Part shown: piece after piece, positions 18,285 to 27,414 of the stretch
Layout: the number at the start of each line of letters is the position of its first letter
Position numbering within the stretch: position 1 is the first letter of the stretch
Assembly (NCBI RefSeq): GCF_037154085.1
Contig: NZ_JBANRM010000001.1
Location: forward strand, 310,001 to 374,000
Origin: Andeanibacterium fulvum
GTDB lineage: Bacteria > Pseudomonadota > Alphaproteobacteria > Sphingomonadales > Sphingomonadaceae
DNA: 64,000 bases
Direction: 5' to 3'
The notes under the pieces: model-generated
What the model was told of the DNA's origin: nothing
Database searches by the model: none
What the model saw: only the letters and a program-made list of their open reading frames with translations
Position numbers and translations under genes: made by a program

Positions 18285-18470
18285 TCAGTTCTGGAGTGTC
18301 GGGGCAGTCGGCCTGCGCAGCAGGCGGGCGATCCGGTCCTTCACGGCCAGCTTCAACTTCTTGAGCCGTACGATCTCCAGCGAGTTGCGACCCCGACGCT
18401 GTTGCGCGAGGCGGAGGGCGTTATCCAGCTTCTGGTGCTTTTCCATCAGGCTGAACAGGCGATTGGACAT
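18285..18470 (-). CDS. YdcH family (DUF465) small protein
   Basis: A 61-residue protein beginning MSNRLFSLMEKHQKLDNAL and containing the helical hairpin signature of the YdcH/DUF465 family, with IVRLKKLKLAVKDRIARLL (core: LKKLKLAVKDRI) near the C-terminus. It is predicted to be a short two-helix coiled coil; its role is unknown. The start at 18470 matches the family length; a 15-residue upstream extension is unlikely. Confidence 0.82.
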   Translation of the reverse strand: MSNRLFSLMEKHQKLDNALRLAQQRRGRNSLEIVRLKKLKLAVKDRIARLLRRPTAPTLQN

Positions 18471-18752
18471 GCAAATGCTCCCTTCGAAACGACAGTTGCG
18501 TTTGATCGGAAGCACCGAGCCGGATCCGAAGTCCGGGGGGTGGGGGGGAATTGGAACCCGGACCCGGCATCGGTGCTATCCGATGCGGTCCGACATCACG
18601 CAGCTCAGCCTGAAGGCTGGAGCCGCGCCAGAGGGGCCCGGTCCGCACAATCTATGTGGGGGCATTCGGCGGCAGGTTCAAGGGGGAGAAAAAGGAAATT
18701 CCAGCTTCGGCGGCAACATTGCATGTTGGCCGCGATACGCTAGCCTTGCGGC

Positions 18753-20042
18753 ATGAAATATCTGCTCTTCGCCGGGGCGCTCGCGCTTGCATCTCCCTCT
18801 ATCGCCCTCGCGCAGGACGACGCGCATGCCGTGGAAGACGCGAGCATCGGCCGGGCCGAAGATATCCGCGCCGTGCTGGAAGGGATCACGCCTGCAGAGC
18901 AGGTGTTCGCGCCGTCCTTCCTGGCCGTCGTGCCCGCTTCGCAGCTCAAGGCGATCGCGGGCCAGCTCATCGCGGCAAATGGCGCCATCAAGGCAGTCGA
19001 CGAAGTGTCCTACAAGGGCAATGGCGCCGCGACGTTCGACATCGTCTTCGAAAAGGCCCGTGCCTCCGCCTCGTTGCAGCTCGGCAGCCAGGCGCCCTAT
19101 CTCGTCGCCGGTTTCCGCATCGGCGCAGCGACGCCCGTCGACGATACGCCGGCAAAGATCCTCGGTGAGATTGCCGCCCTGCCCGGCGCGACCGGCTTCG
19201 GAGTTTACGTTTTGGATGGCGGGGAACCCCGCTCGATCCTGACGAACAAGGCTTCCGAACAGCTGGCGATCGGATCGACCTTCAAACTCTATGTCCTCTC
19301 GGCACTGACGCAGGAGATCAAGGCGGGCAAACGCAGCTGGGCAGACGTAGTGAAGCTCGATGCCCCTTCGATACCCAGTGGCCAGATGCAGGACTGGCCG
19401 ATCGGCACGCCGGTAACCCTGCAGACGCTCGCCACCATGATGATCTCCGTCAGCGACAACACCGCCACCGACGTGCTGATGCGCGTGCTCGGGCGGGAGG
19501 CAATCGAGGCCGAGATCGTTGCCTCGGGCCATGCGGAACCTTCGCGCACGCTGCCCCTGCTCACCACGGTCGAGTTCTTCGCGCTGAAGAACGACCCGGC
19601 ACGGATCGCCGCGTTCAGGGCCGCCGACGATGCCGGGCAGCGTGCCTTGCTGGCGCAGTGGGCCCCGTCTCTCACCGCGGACAAGGTCGATGTCGGCAAG
19701 TTCATCGGGGCAGGTCCGATTGCCATCGACAGCATTGAATGGTTCGCCTCTGCTGAAGATGTGGCGCGGATATTCCAGCGCCTGCGGGACGTCGATGACC
19801 CCGCCGTTCTGGCGATCCTCGGCATCAACACAACGCTGCCCCCATCAGCTGAAGCGAGCTGGGACTATGTCGGCTACAAGGGCGGATCGGAGACCGGCGT
19901 GATCGATCTTTCCTGGCTGCTGAAAGACAAATCCGGCCGCTGGATCGTGGTTTCCATGGCATGGAACAACCCTGACAAGGCAGTGGACGATGCTGCCTTT
20001 GTCGCCCTTGGCCACCGCCTGATCGGGATGCTTCATCAATGA
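18753..20042 (+). CDS. exported class A beta-lactamase-like serine hydrolase
   Basis: A 429-residue protein with a signal peptide (MKYLLFAGALALASPSIALA). The C-terminal domain has the penicilloyl-serine order: S175-x-x-K178 in GSTFKLYVL, SDN at 234-236, and K376-G-G in YKGGSETG. The N-terminal ~110 residues resemble the extra helical domain of ORF12-type hydrolases, from memory of that family. I cannot identify a convincing Glu166 loop, so beta-lactam hydrolysis is not assured; esterase or peptidase activity is possible. Its stop overlaps the moxR start. Confidence 0.78.
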   Translation: MKYLLFAGALALASPSIALAQDDAHAVEDASIGRAEDIRAVLEGITPAEQVFAPSFLAVVPASQLKAIAGQLIAANGAIKAVDEVSYKGNGAATFDIVFEKARASASLQLGSQAPYLVAGFRIGAATPVDDTPAKILGEIAALPGATGFGVYVLDGGEPRSILTNKASEQLAIGSTFKLYVLSALTQEIKAGKRSWADVVKLDAPSIPSGQMQDWPIGTPVTLQTLATMMISVSDNTATDVLMRVLGREAIEAEIVASGHAEPSRTLPLLTTVEFFALKNDPARIAAFRAADDAGQRALLAQWAPSLTADKVDVGKFIGAGPIAIDSIEWFASAEDVARIFQRLRDVDDPAVLAILGINTTLPPSAEASWDYVGYKGGSETGVIDLSWLLKDKSGRWIVVSMAWNNPDKAVDDAAFVALGHRLIGMLHQ

Positions 20043-20887
20043 GCCTGCGCTTCGAAGGAACGGCGAACTACATCGCCACTCAGGACCTCAAGGTGGCGGT
20101 TAATGCAGCAGTGCTGCTGCGCCGCCCGCTGCTGGTGAAGGGGGAACCGGGCACGGGCAAGACCGTGCTGGCCCACGAGATCGCGCGGGCCATCGATGCG
20201 CCCCTGATCGAATGGAACGTGAAGTCCACCACCAAGGCGCACCAGGGCCTGTACGAATATGACGCAGTGGCACGCCTGCGCGATGGCCAGCTGGGCGATC
20301 CGCGCGTCCATGACATTTCCAACTACATCAAGAAGGGCAAATTGTGGGAGGCGTTCACGTCCCCCACCCTGCCCGTCCTGCTGATCGACGAGATCGACAA
20401 GGCCGACATCGAGTTCCCGAATGACCTGTTGCAGGAACTCGATCGCATGAGCTTCGATGTCTACGAGACGCAGGAGCGGATCGAGGCGAAGGAACGGCCC
20501 ATCGTGGTCATCACCTCAAACAACGAGAAGGAACTGCCGGACGCCTTCCTGCGTCGCTGTTTCTTCCATTACATCGCCTTCCCCGACCGGGAGACGATGC
20601 AGGCGATTGTCGATGTCCACTTTCCCGACATCCAGCAGCGGCTGGTGAAGCAGGCGCTGGACCTGTTCTACGATATCCGCGAAGTGCCGGGCATGAAGAA
20701 GAAACCCTCCACCAGCGAACTGCTCGACTGGCTGAAGCTGCTGCTGAACGAAGACATGCCGCTGGAAGTGCTGCAAAGCCGCGACCCGTCAAAGGCCATC
20801 CCCCCGCTGCATGGGGCGCTATTGAAGAACGAGCAGGACGTGATGCTGTTCGAACGGCTGGCCTTCATGCACCGGCGGGGCGGCTGA
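20039..20887 (+). CDS. MoxR family AAA+ ATPase
   Basis: A 282-residue MoxR-type ATPase. Walker A is GEPGTGKTVL (residues about 38-47), Walker B is VLLIDEIDKAD, sensor 1 is VVITSNNEKELPDAFLRRC (core: ITSNNEKELPDA). MoxR proteins act as chaperones that mature metalloenzymes or envelope complexes together with a VWA-domain partner. That partner is usually the next gene; here the CoxE-like VWA gene is found 5.3 kb further on at 26221. Its ATG overlaps the stop of the upstream hydrolase. Confidence 0.92.
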   Translation: MSLRFEGTANYIATQDLKVAVNAAVLLRRPLLVKGEPGTGKTVLAHEIARAIDAPLIEWNVKSTTKAHQGLYEYDAVARLRDGQLGDPRVHDISNYIKKGKLWEAFTSPTLPVLLIDEIDKADIEFPNDLLQELDRMSFDVYETQERIEAKERPIVVITSNNEKELPDAFLRRCFFHYIAFPDRETMQAIVDVHFPDIQQRLVKQALDLFYDIREVPGMKKKPSTSELLDWLKLLLNEDMPLEVLQSRDPSKAIPPLHGALLKNEQDVMLFERLAFMHRRGG

Positions 20888-20918
20888 CGCCAGGATCGGG
20901 CCTCGACAGACTTTCTGA

Positions 20919-21761
20919 ATGCCACCCGCCGAAACCCACACCCGCTTTGCCGCCATCCGCGCGCGGCTGGAAGCGTTCGAGCCGCGCCCCGGCCTCCATT
21001 CATGGATCTACGAATTCGCGCTGTTCGGCTTCAAACAGGGATGGGCCTGCCTGTTCGGGGGTCTGATGCTTGCGCTCCTGCTGGCGACTTTCCTGTTTTA
21101 CCCCGCCGATGCGCCCCTCGCCCGCTATGATTTTCTTACCCTCGCGGCACTGACCATCCAGATCGGAATGTTGTGGTTCCGGCTCGAGACCTGGGAAGAA
21201 GCAAAGGTAATCCTGGCTTTCCACGTGGTCGGCACGGCGATGGAACTGTTCAAGACGGCAGCCGGATCGTGGATCTATCCGGAGCCAAGCCTGCTGCGCA
21301 TCGGCGAAGTGCCGCTGTTCTCCGGCTTCATGTATGCTGCGGTAGGCAGCTATATCGCCCGCGTCTGGCGGATTTTCGATTTCCGTTACACCGGATATCC
21401 GCCCCTCTGGGCAAGCTGGCTGGTGGCGGTGCTGGTCTATGTGAACTTCTTTGCGCACCACTGGCTGCCAGACATTCGTAACGCGCTGTTCCTCGCCTTG
21501 ATCGTGCTGTTCCTGCGGACGCGAATTCACTTCACCGTCTGGCGCGAACGACGCTGGATGCCACTGCTCGTCGGTTGGCTGCTCGTGGCGCTGTTCATCT
21601 GGTTCGCCGAGAATATCGGCACATTCGCCCGTGCCTGGACCTATCCCGACCAGGCGGGGGGATGGTCGCCCGTCTCCCCCGCCAAACTGGGTGCATGGTA
21701 TCTGCTGATGTATATCAGCTTCGTGCTGGTCTCGGCCGTCAGCCGGCCAAGGGCACCGTAA
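20919..21761 (+). CDS. DUF817 membrane protein
   Basis: A 280-residue polytopic inner-membrane protein of the DUF817 family, with about eight hydrophobic stretches and conserved WFRLETWEEAKVILAFHVVG (core: ETWEEAKVI), TAAGSWIYPEP, PLFSGFMYAAVGSYI and FAENIGTFARAWTYP. The function is unknown. It follows moxR by 31 bp on the same strand. Confidence 0.85.
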   Translation: MPPAETHTRFAAIRARLEAFEPRPGLHSWIYEFALFGFKQGWACLFGGLMLALLLATFLFYPADAPLARYDFLTLAALTIQIGMLWFRLETWEEAKVILAFHVVGTAMELFKTAAGSWIYPEPSLLRIGEVPLFSGFMYAAVGSYIARVWRIFDFRYTGYPPLWASWLVAVLVYVNFFAHHWLPDIRNALFLALIVLFLRTRIHFTVWRERRWMPLLVGWLLVALFIWFAENIGTFARAWTYPDQAGGWSPVSPAKLGAWYLLMYISFVLVSAVSRPRAP

Positions 21762-21769
21762 GGCGCAGC

Positions 21770-22516
21770 TTACTTCTTCGCGTCTTCGTGGCGGATTTCG
21801 CGCGGCACGTCGGCGAACATCTTCCTGGCCGCCGGACGCTCGTTGATCTGTTCGATCCAGCGCAGCAGGCCCGGCGTGTCTTCCTTGTTCACCAGTTCCG
21901 GATAGCCGTGCTGCATGCCGTTCGCGATGGCGAAGTTGCAGATGTCGGCCAGCGTATACATGCCCGGCACCAGCCACTCATTGTCGCGCAGGTGATCGTC
22001 GAGCTTGCGGACGGAATAGGCGATCTTGCGCATTTCCTCGTCCAGCATTTCCTGCGGGAAACCCTCGCGGGCACGGCGCCATTTCACCTGCTGTTCCACC
22101 ACAGGGATATTTTTCACCTTCTCTTCGAATTCCTCGTCAGAGAGGCCCTTGACCATGTTGCCGACATAGCGGTGCCACCCGATGGTGGAGACGCACCAGC
22201 AGAAATATTCGTCCACCCATTTGGTCCAGACGCGCATATGGGCGCGATCCCAGGACGTATCCGGACGCAGCTTCACGTCCGTGGGCCATTCGTCTTCAAG
22301 ATATTCGCAGATCACGGTGCTTTCGGTGATGACATGCCCGCGATCTTCCAGCGCCGGAACCTGGCCGCGCGGATTGATCTTCTTGAACCATTCCGAATGG
22401 TGTTCGAACTTGCGCGGATCGAGCAGCACCTGCTCGTATTCCAGGCCCTTCTCATGCAGGGTCAGCATCGGCTTCAGCGAATTGGCACCCGGGCCAAAGC
22501 TGTAGAGTTTGAGCAT
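21770..22516 (-). CDS. LigF-like glutathione S-transferase (beta-etherase-type)
   Basis: A 248-residue glutathione transferase with an N-terminal thioredoxin fold (SFGPGANSLKP, NPRGQVPAL, ITESTVICEYLED) and an all-helical C-terminal domain. From memory, it matches LigF, the lignin beta-aryl-ether-cleaving enzyme of Sphingobium SYK-6, across the protein: SLKP near the N-terminus, FKKINPRGQVPAL, TESTVICEYLED, VWTKWVDEYFCWCVSTIGW and QEMLDEE, LADICNFAIANG. This makes a beta-etherase-type enzyme plausible; catalytic specificity cannot be proven here. The start at 22516 is set by the family N-terminus (MLKLYSFGPG). It is divergent from the TonB receptor gene. Confidence 0.82.
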   Translation of the reverse strand: MLKLYSFGPGANSLKPMLTLHEKGLEYEQVLLDPRKFEHHSEWFKKINPRGQVPALEDRGHVITESTVICEYLEDEWPTDVKLRPDTSWDRAHMRVWTKWVDEYFCWCVSTIGWHRYVGNMVKGLSDEEFEEKVKNIPVVEQQVKWRRAREGFPQEMLDEEMRKIAYSVRKLDDHLRDNEWLVPGMYTLADICNFAIANGMQHGYPELVNKEDTPGLLRWIEQINERPAARKMFADVPREIRHEDAKK

Positions 22517-22639
22517 TTCGGGCAATCCTTCTCTTGACCCGAGGGGCTTAGACCCGCCCCCACGGCGAGGGCAAGCGCCAAGGCGGATAAAGTCAACGAA
22601 ATGGCCTGAAACGGCCCGGTCGACGATCTGCCGCGACGC

Positions 22640-22666
22640 ATGACGGCGGTGTCCCGAAACCGTCAT
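22640..22666. promoter_or_regulatory. inverted repeat in the GST/TonB receptor intergenic region
   Basis: ATGACGG (22640-22646) and CCGTCAT (22660-22666) form a perfect dyad with a 13-nt spacer in the 242-bp divergent promoter region. It could be an operator for either gene; no regulator is encoded nearby. Confidence 0.35.
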
Positions 22667-22758
22667 CGAACCGACGCGAAACTGGAACATGCCAATCCTA
22701 CCGCGCCTGCGAAGCGGGCGACTCCCTCCCGACTCGCCCGAATGAGGGATCAGATTCA

Positions 22759-25317
22759 ATGCGTTACAAACTTCTCGCCGGCGCCAGCGCGGCGGTCCTT
22801 GCCGTTTTCACCGCGAATATTGCTGCGGCACAAACAGCGGAAAGCACCGAGGCCGAGGCGGAGAACGCAATCGTCGTTACCGGGCAGCGCGCGCAGCAAT
22901 TGCGCGCCATCGACGAGAAGCGCGACTCGCTCGCCATCGTCGATATCGCTTCCTCCGACGAACTCGGCCAGTTGCCGGACAAGAACGTCGCCGAAGCGAT
23001 CGAACGCCTTCCGGGCGTTGGCGTGCAATACGATCAGGGCGAAGGCCGCTATGTCGCGGTGCGCGGCGTGCCTTCCAGCCTCAACGGCTATACGCTGAAC
23101 GGCTTCGAGATCGGCAATCCGGACGGGAATACCCGCTCCCTGCCGCTCGACATCCTATCCGGCCAGTTGCTCAACCGCGTCGAGGTGATGAAGGTCAAGA
23201 CGGCGGACCTGACCGGCCAGGGCATCGGCGGCACGATCAATCTCGTCACCCAGACGGCGTTCGACTTCAACGATCCCTTCATCGTCCAGGCCAATGCACA
23301 GGTCGGCTATCAGGAACTGCGCGACGAAGATTTGCCCATCAAGGGCGACATCACCGTGGGCGGCCGCTTCGGCGCCGACGAGGAATTCGGCATCCTGCTG
23401 GGTGCCAGTTATTCGGATCGCACCTTCACCAGCAACGGCATCTATCCCGACGACTGGGGCCTCGATGAAGATGCCGCACGCGGCGCGGTGCCGACCAACA
23501 TCAAATATACCGACTATCGCCTCAAGCGCGAGCGCTTGGGCTTTTCCGGCTCGCTCGACTGGCGCAGCGGCGCGACCGAACTGTTCTTCCGCGGGGTCTA
23601 TTCGAAGTTCACCGAAGACGAATATCGCCAGCGCTTCCGCCTCGATTTCTCGAACATCGCCTGGGACGCCAATGGTCTGACCGGCATCGCCTCCACCAGC
23701 GAGCAGCGTTCTGACCTGCGTCTGGAGTATAAGGAGAAGTCTATCCTCTCCTTCATGACCGGCGGCAAGACCGAGTTCGCGGATGGTTGGACGGCCGATT
23801 TCGGCGGCGCCTTCACTCGCAATGAAGTGGTCGAGCCCAACCAGCTGTGGCAGTTCCGCGGCAATCCCGGCAAGGTCGCGGTCGATTTCACTGACAAGCT
23901 CTACACCGCCGTGCCGGTCGATGGCTATCTGGACGCCTCCGATCTCGGCTTCCGCACCTATACGGCGCAGGACGAATACGGCCTCGAAGAGACCTGGCAG
24001 GGCCGCTTCGACATCACTGGCGAGCTTCCTTCCATCGGCATGGACAGCTTCGTGAAGTTCGGCGCGAATATCCGCTCCACCGACAAGAGCTTCGATTCCG
24101 CCAATGACAGCTACAGCCGCGGCAGCGCGCCGAACCGCTTCACCCTGGCCGATCTCGCGGGAGAGAACGTCACTGTCTATCCCAGGTCCGGCCACCCCTA
24201 TCTGATCGCGCCGACCATCGATGAAGATTTGATCCAGGCCTATACCGAAGGCAGGCTGGGCGGGCCGCAATTCGTGTTCACGCAGAGCACTTCGCTTGCC
24301 AACGATACGCTGGCCGACTTCAACCTGACGGAGGAAGTCTATGCCGGCTATGCCATGGCCAATCTCGATTTCGGCCAGATCGGCCTGACCGCCGGCCTGC
24401 GTGTGGAGCACACCAAGCTCGACATCACCGGCTATCTGCTCGAAGGCGGCACCACCGTGGTGCCCACCTCGGGCTCGCGCGAATATACGGACTGGCTGCC
24501 CAGCGTCGTCGCGCGCATCAAGCCCGCCGAGGATGTGATGCTGCGCCTCGCCTATTCGCGTGCCGTCGGCCGCCCGCAATATTCGGACCTCTCGCCGGGC
24601 GGTTCGGTGACTGTCGAAAGCGAAGACGAACTCAGCGTCAGCAGCGGCAATCCCGCGCTCAAGCCCTATGTCGCCGATGCGCTCGATGCCACTGCCGAAT
24701 GGTATTTCGCCCCCGGCGGCCTGCTGAGCGTCGGCGCCTTCACCAAGTGGATCAAGAACCCGATCTTCACCCAGAGCTTCGACGTCAATGACGGTACGTT
24801 CCTGGGCGAGACCTATGACGTGATCCACTTCAGCCGGAAGCAGAATGCCGAAAAGGGCAATATCACCGGCGTGGAATTCGCCTATCAGCAGCAGTTCACC
24901 ATGTTGCCCGGCCTGCTCTCGGGCTTTGGTGTGAACCTGAACCTCACGCTGATCGATGCCAATTTGACCGATCCGGTGCGCGGCGAGATCGACTTCCCCG
25001 AACAGTCCAAGCTGCTGTGGGGCGCGCAGCTCTTCTATCAGAAGGGCATCGTCGAAGCCTCGGTCGCCTATCACCACACCGGCCGGGCGATGATCTCCGC
25101 AGGTGACGAGGAACTGACCGACCAGTTCAATGACGATCTGCGCCGTCTCGACGCGAAGGTCGCCGTGGACCTGACCGAGAATGTCCGCGTCTTCGCCGAA
25201 GGCCAGAACCTGACCGACGAGCCTACTCGCCAATATCAGGGCGGCGTGCGCGACTGGGTCTCCCAGACCGAGCGTTATGGCCGCACGTTCTTCCTCGGCG
25301 CTTCGGTCCGCTTTTAA
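22759..25317 (+). CDS. TonB-dependent receptor
   Basis: An 852-residue outer-membrane receptor with a signal peptide (LLAGASAAVLAVFTANIAAA, cleaved after AAA), a TonB-box-like AIVVTGQR, a plug domain with ELGQLPDKNVAEAIERLPGV (core: LPDKNVAEAI) and a 22-strand barrel ending in a C-terminal Phe (FLGASVRF). The plug wording fits the Xanthomonas/Caulobacter-type receptors that import carbohydrates or aromatic compounds rather than siderophores. The substrate is unknown. GAGGG precedes the ATG. The secreted propeller gene follows after 7 bp. Confidence 0.93.
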   Translation: MRYKLLAGASAAVLAVFTANIAAAQTAESTEAEAENAIVVTGQRAQQLRAIDEKRDSLAIVDIASSDELGQLPDKNVAEAIERLPGVGVQYDQGEGRYVAVRGVPSSLNGYTLNGFEIGNPDGNTRSLPLDILSGQLLNRVEVMKVKTADLTGQGIGGTINLVTQTAFDFNDPFIVQANAQVGYQELRDEDLPIKGDITVGGRFGADEEFGILLGASYSDRTFTSNGIYPDDWGLDEDAARGAVPTNIKYTDYRLKRERLGFSGSLDWRSGATELFFRGVYSKFTEDEYRQRFRLDFSNIAWDANGLTGIASTSEQRSDLRLEYKEKSILSFMTGGKTEFADGWTADFGGAFTRNEVVEPNQLWQFRGNPGKVAVDFTDKLYTAVPVDGYLDASDLGFRTYTAQDEYGLEETWQGRFDITGELPSIGMDSFVKFGANIRSTDKSFDSANDSYSRGSAPNRFTLADLAGENVTVYPRSGHPYLIAPTIDEDLIQAYTEGRLGGPQFVFTQSTSLANDTLADFNLTEEVYAGYAMANLDFGQIGLTAGLRVEHTKLDITGYLLEGGTTVVPTSGSREYTDWLPSVVARIKPAEDVMLRLAYSRAVGRPQYSDLSPGGSVTVESEDELSVSSGNPALKPYVADALDATAEWYFAPGGLLSVGAFTKWIKNPIFTQSFDVNDGTFLGETYDVIHFSRKQNAEKGNITGVEFAYQQQFTMLPGLLSGFGVNLNLTLIDANLTDPVRGEIDFPEQSKLLWGAQLFYQKGIVEASVAYHHTGRAMISAGDEELTDQFNDDLRRLDAKVAVDLTENVRVFAEGQNLTDEPTRQYQGGVRDWVSQTERYGRTFFLGASVRF

Positions 25318-25324
25318 GTCAAGC

Positions 25325-26173
25325 ATGGCACTGCGTCTTTCCCGCAATGCCCTGGCGGCGCTGGTTTCGGCCGGCGCCGCCCTTTTTGCCCTGCCGCTGC
25401 ATGCGGCGGAGGCAATCGGCCTTTCCGCCGAGGCTCCCTCGCCTCCGCCTGCCCCGGTCGTGCTGACGATCGATGCGCCGGAAGCGGATCAGGGCGTCGC
25501 CTCGGACGGCACCTATGTCTATGCGATCGACAATGACCGCATCGGCAAATACGAGATCGCCAGCGGCCGGAAGGTCGGCGAATGGGCCGGCGAGCCTGCC
25601 CTGTTCCCGCATATGAACAGTTGCACCGTGGCCGAAGGCGAACTCGTCTGCGCCGCGTCGAACTATCCCAGGGTTCCGCAGACCAGCGCGATCGAGTTCT
25701 TCTCGCTCGACCCGGTCGAGCACATCCGCACTGTAAGTTTGGGCTTCATGCCCGGCTCGCTCACTGTGCTCGATCGGCATGACGGCGCATGGTGGGCCGT
25801 CTTCGCCAATTATGACGGCAAGGGCGGCGTCCCCGGACGCGGCCATCAATATACGCTCCTGGCAAAGCTGGATGACCAGTTTCGCATCGCGCAAAGCTGG
25901 GCCTTCCCGCCCGAAGTGCTCGCGCGCATGGCGCCCTATAGCTGCTCGGGCATGAGCTGGGGCGATGACGGGCTGCTCTATGCCAGCGGGCATGACCGGC
26001 CGGAAGTTTACGCCCTCGCCCTGCCGGAAGCCGGCAGCACACTGCGCCTCGTGGCCGTCCACGGCACTGCCAATGACGGGCAGGCCATCGACTGGGACCC
26101 GAAGGTCCCGCGCCGCCTGTGGTCCGTCTCGCGCGAAGGCGGCAAGGTGATCGCCAGCACGATAACGCCCTGA
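25325..26173 (+). CDS. secreted beta-propeller-like protein
   Basis: A 282-residue exported protein (signal peptide ALAALVSAGAALFALPLHAA). The mature chain has repeated beta-strand blocks such as GVASDGTYVYAIDNDRIGKY (core: DGTYVYAID), GSLTVLDRHDGAWWAVFANY and GMSWGDDGLLYASGHDRPEVY (core: DGLLYASGHD), which look like blades of a six- or seven-bladed propeller. It is 7 bp downstream of the TonB receptor and probably cotranscribed, suggesting a periplasmic or surface partner role for the same ligand. The family is not firmly recognised. Confidence 0.7.
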   Translation: MALRLSRNALAALVSAGAALFALPLHAAEAIGLSAEAPSPPPAPVVLTIDAPEADQGVASDGTYVYAIDNDRIGKYEIASGRKVGEWAGEPALFPHMNSCTVAEGELVCAASNYPRVPQTSAIEFFSLDPVEHIRTVSLGFMPGSLTVLDRHDGAWWAVFANYDGKGGVPGRGHQYTLLAKLDDQFRIAQSWAFPPEVLARMAPYSCSGMSWGDDGLLYASGHDRPEVYALALPEAGSTLRLVAVHGTANDGQAIDWDPKVPRRLWSVSREGGKVIASTITP

Positions 26174-26220
26174 CACCGCGCGGAGCTTGCGCTCCGCCGG
26201 GTTTCGGGCATGGTCCGCCC

Positions 26221-27402
26221 ATGTTCATGGGCTTCATCGAACAATTGCGCGCGGCAGGCATCCCGGCCTCGGCCAAGGAACACCTCGTGCTGCTCGAAGC
26301 GCTCGACCGGCATGTGATCGGCCAGAGCCCGGAAGAGTTCTATTACCTCGCACGCGCAACTTTCGTAAAAGACGAAGCCCTGCTCGACCGGTTCGATCTG
26401 GTGTTCGAAAAGGTCTTCAAAGGCATGCTCGCCGATTTCGGCCAGCAGGCAACCGAAGTGCCGGAAGACTGGCTCAAGGCCGTAGCCCGCCGCTTCCTGT
26501 CCGAGGAAGAGATGGCGGCGATCGAGGCGCTGGGTTCCTGGGAAGAGATCATGGCGGCGCTCAAGCAGCGGCTTGAGGAACAGCGCGAGCGCCATGAGGG
26601 CGGGTCGAAGTGGATCGGCACTGGCGGCACCAGCCCGTTCGGCAATTCAGGCTACAATCCCGAAGGCGTGCGCATCGGCGGGGAAAGCACCCATGGCCGG
26701 GCAATCAAGGTGTGGGAACAGCGCCGCTTCCGCAATCTGGATAGCACACGCGAACTGGGCACGCGTAACATCAAGATCGCCCTGCGCCGCCTGCGCCGCT
26801 TCGCCCGGGAAGGCGCAGCGGACGAACTAGACCTCGAAGCGACAATCGACGGCACCGCGCGCCAGGGTTGGCTCGACATTCGCATGCGGCCGGAGCGGCA
26901 CAATGCGGTCAAGCTGCTGCTGTTCCTGGATGTCGGCGGATCGATGGACCCGCATATCCGTGTCTGCGAGGAATTGTTCAGCGCCGCCACGAGCGAGTTC
27001 AAGAACCTCGAATTCTTCTACTTCCACAATTGCCCCTACGAGGCCGTGTGGAAGGACAATCGCCGCCGTTGGGACCAACGGAGCGACATGTGGGACATCC
27101 TCCACAAATACGGCCACGACTACAAGGTGGTGCTGGTCGGCGATGCCGCCATGAGCCCCTATGAAATCTCCCATCCGGGCGGTTCCGTGGAACATTTCAA
27201 CCCGGAGGCCGGCGCCGTGTGGCTGGAGCGGATCGCCTCCACCTATCCCGCCGCAGTGTGGCTCAATCCGGTGAAGCAGGAATATTGGGAATATTCCCAA
27301 TCGACGCGCATGATCCGAGATCTGATGGGCGACCGCATGTATCCCCTCACTCTGGACGGGCTGGACGATGCGATGCGGGAACTAAGCCGGAAGCGGAGTT
27401 AA
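26221..27402 (+). CDS. CoxE-like VWA domain protein
   Basis: A 393-residue cytoplasmic protein with a C-terminal von Willebrand A domain. The MIDAS motif is FLDVGGSMDPHI, with the GG variant usual in this subfamily, followed by FFYFHNCPYEAVW and a late VLVGDAAMSPYEI. These proteins work with MoxR ATPases. The ATG at 26221 begins MFMGFIEQLRAAGIPAS, the family N-terminus; upstream in-frame codons are not used. It is separated from its likely MoxR partner by four other genes. Confidence 0.88.
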   Translation: MFMGFIEQLRAAGIPASAKEHLVLLEALDRHVIGQSPEEFYYLARATFVKDEALLDRFDLVFEKVFKGMLADFGQQATEVPEDWLKAVARRFLSEEEMAAIEALGSWEEIMAALKQRLEEQRERHEGGSKWIGTGGTSPFGNSGYNPEGVRIGGESTHGRAIKVWEQRRFRNLDSTRELGTRNIKIALRRLRRFAREGAADELDLEATIDGTARQGWLDIRMRPERHNAVKLLLFLDVGGSMDPHIRVCEELFSAATSEFKNLEFFYFHNCPYEAVWKDNRRRWDQRSDMWDILHKYGHDYKVVLVGDAAMSPYEISHPGGSVEHFNPEAGAVWLERIASTYPAAVWLNPVKQEYWEYSQSTRMIRDLMGDRMYPLTLDGLDDAMRELSRKRS

Positions 27403-27414
27403 TCCCGCGATCGG

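Noticed and set aside
18530..18550. G-rich tract between the YdcH-like gene and the serine hydrolase gene
   Set aside because: Only two long G runs separated by one T are present, so a standard four-run quadruplex is not supported; a nearby 7-bp dyad is weak.
23155..25347. A 730-codon open frame opposite the TonB receptor gene
   Set aside because: It is a GC-rich antisense shadow; no signal peptide, domain or ribosome site was found, whereas the plus strand encodes a full receptor.
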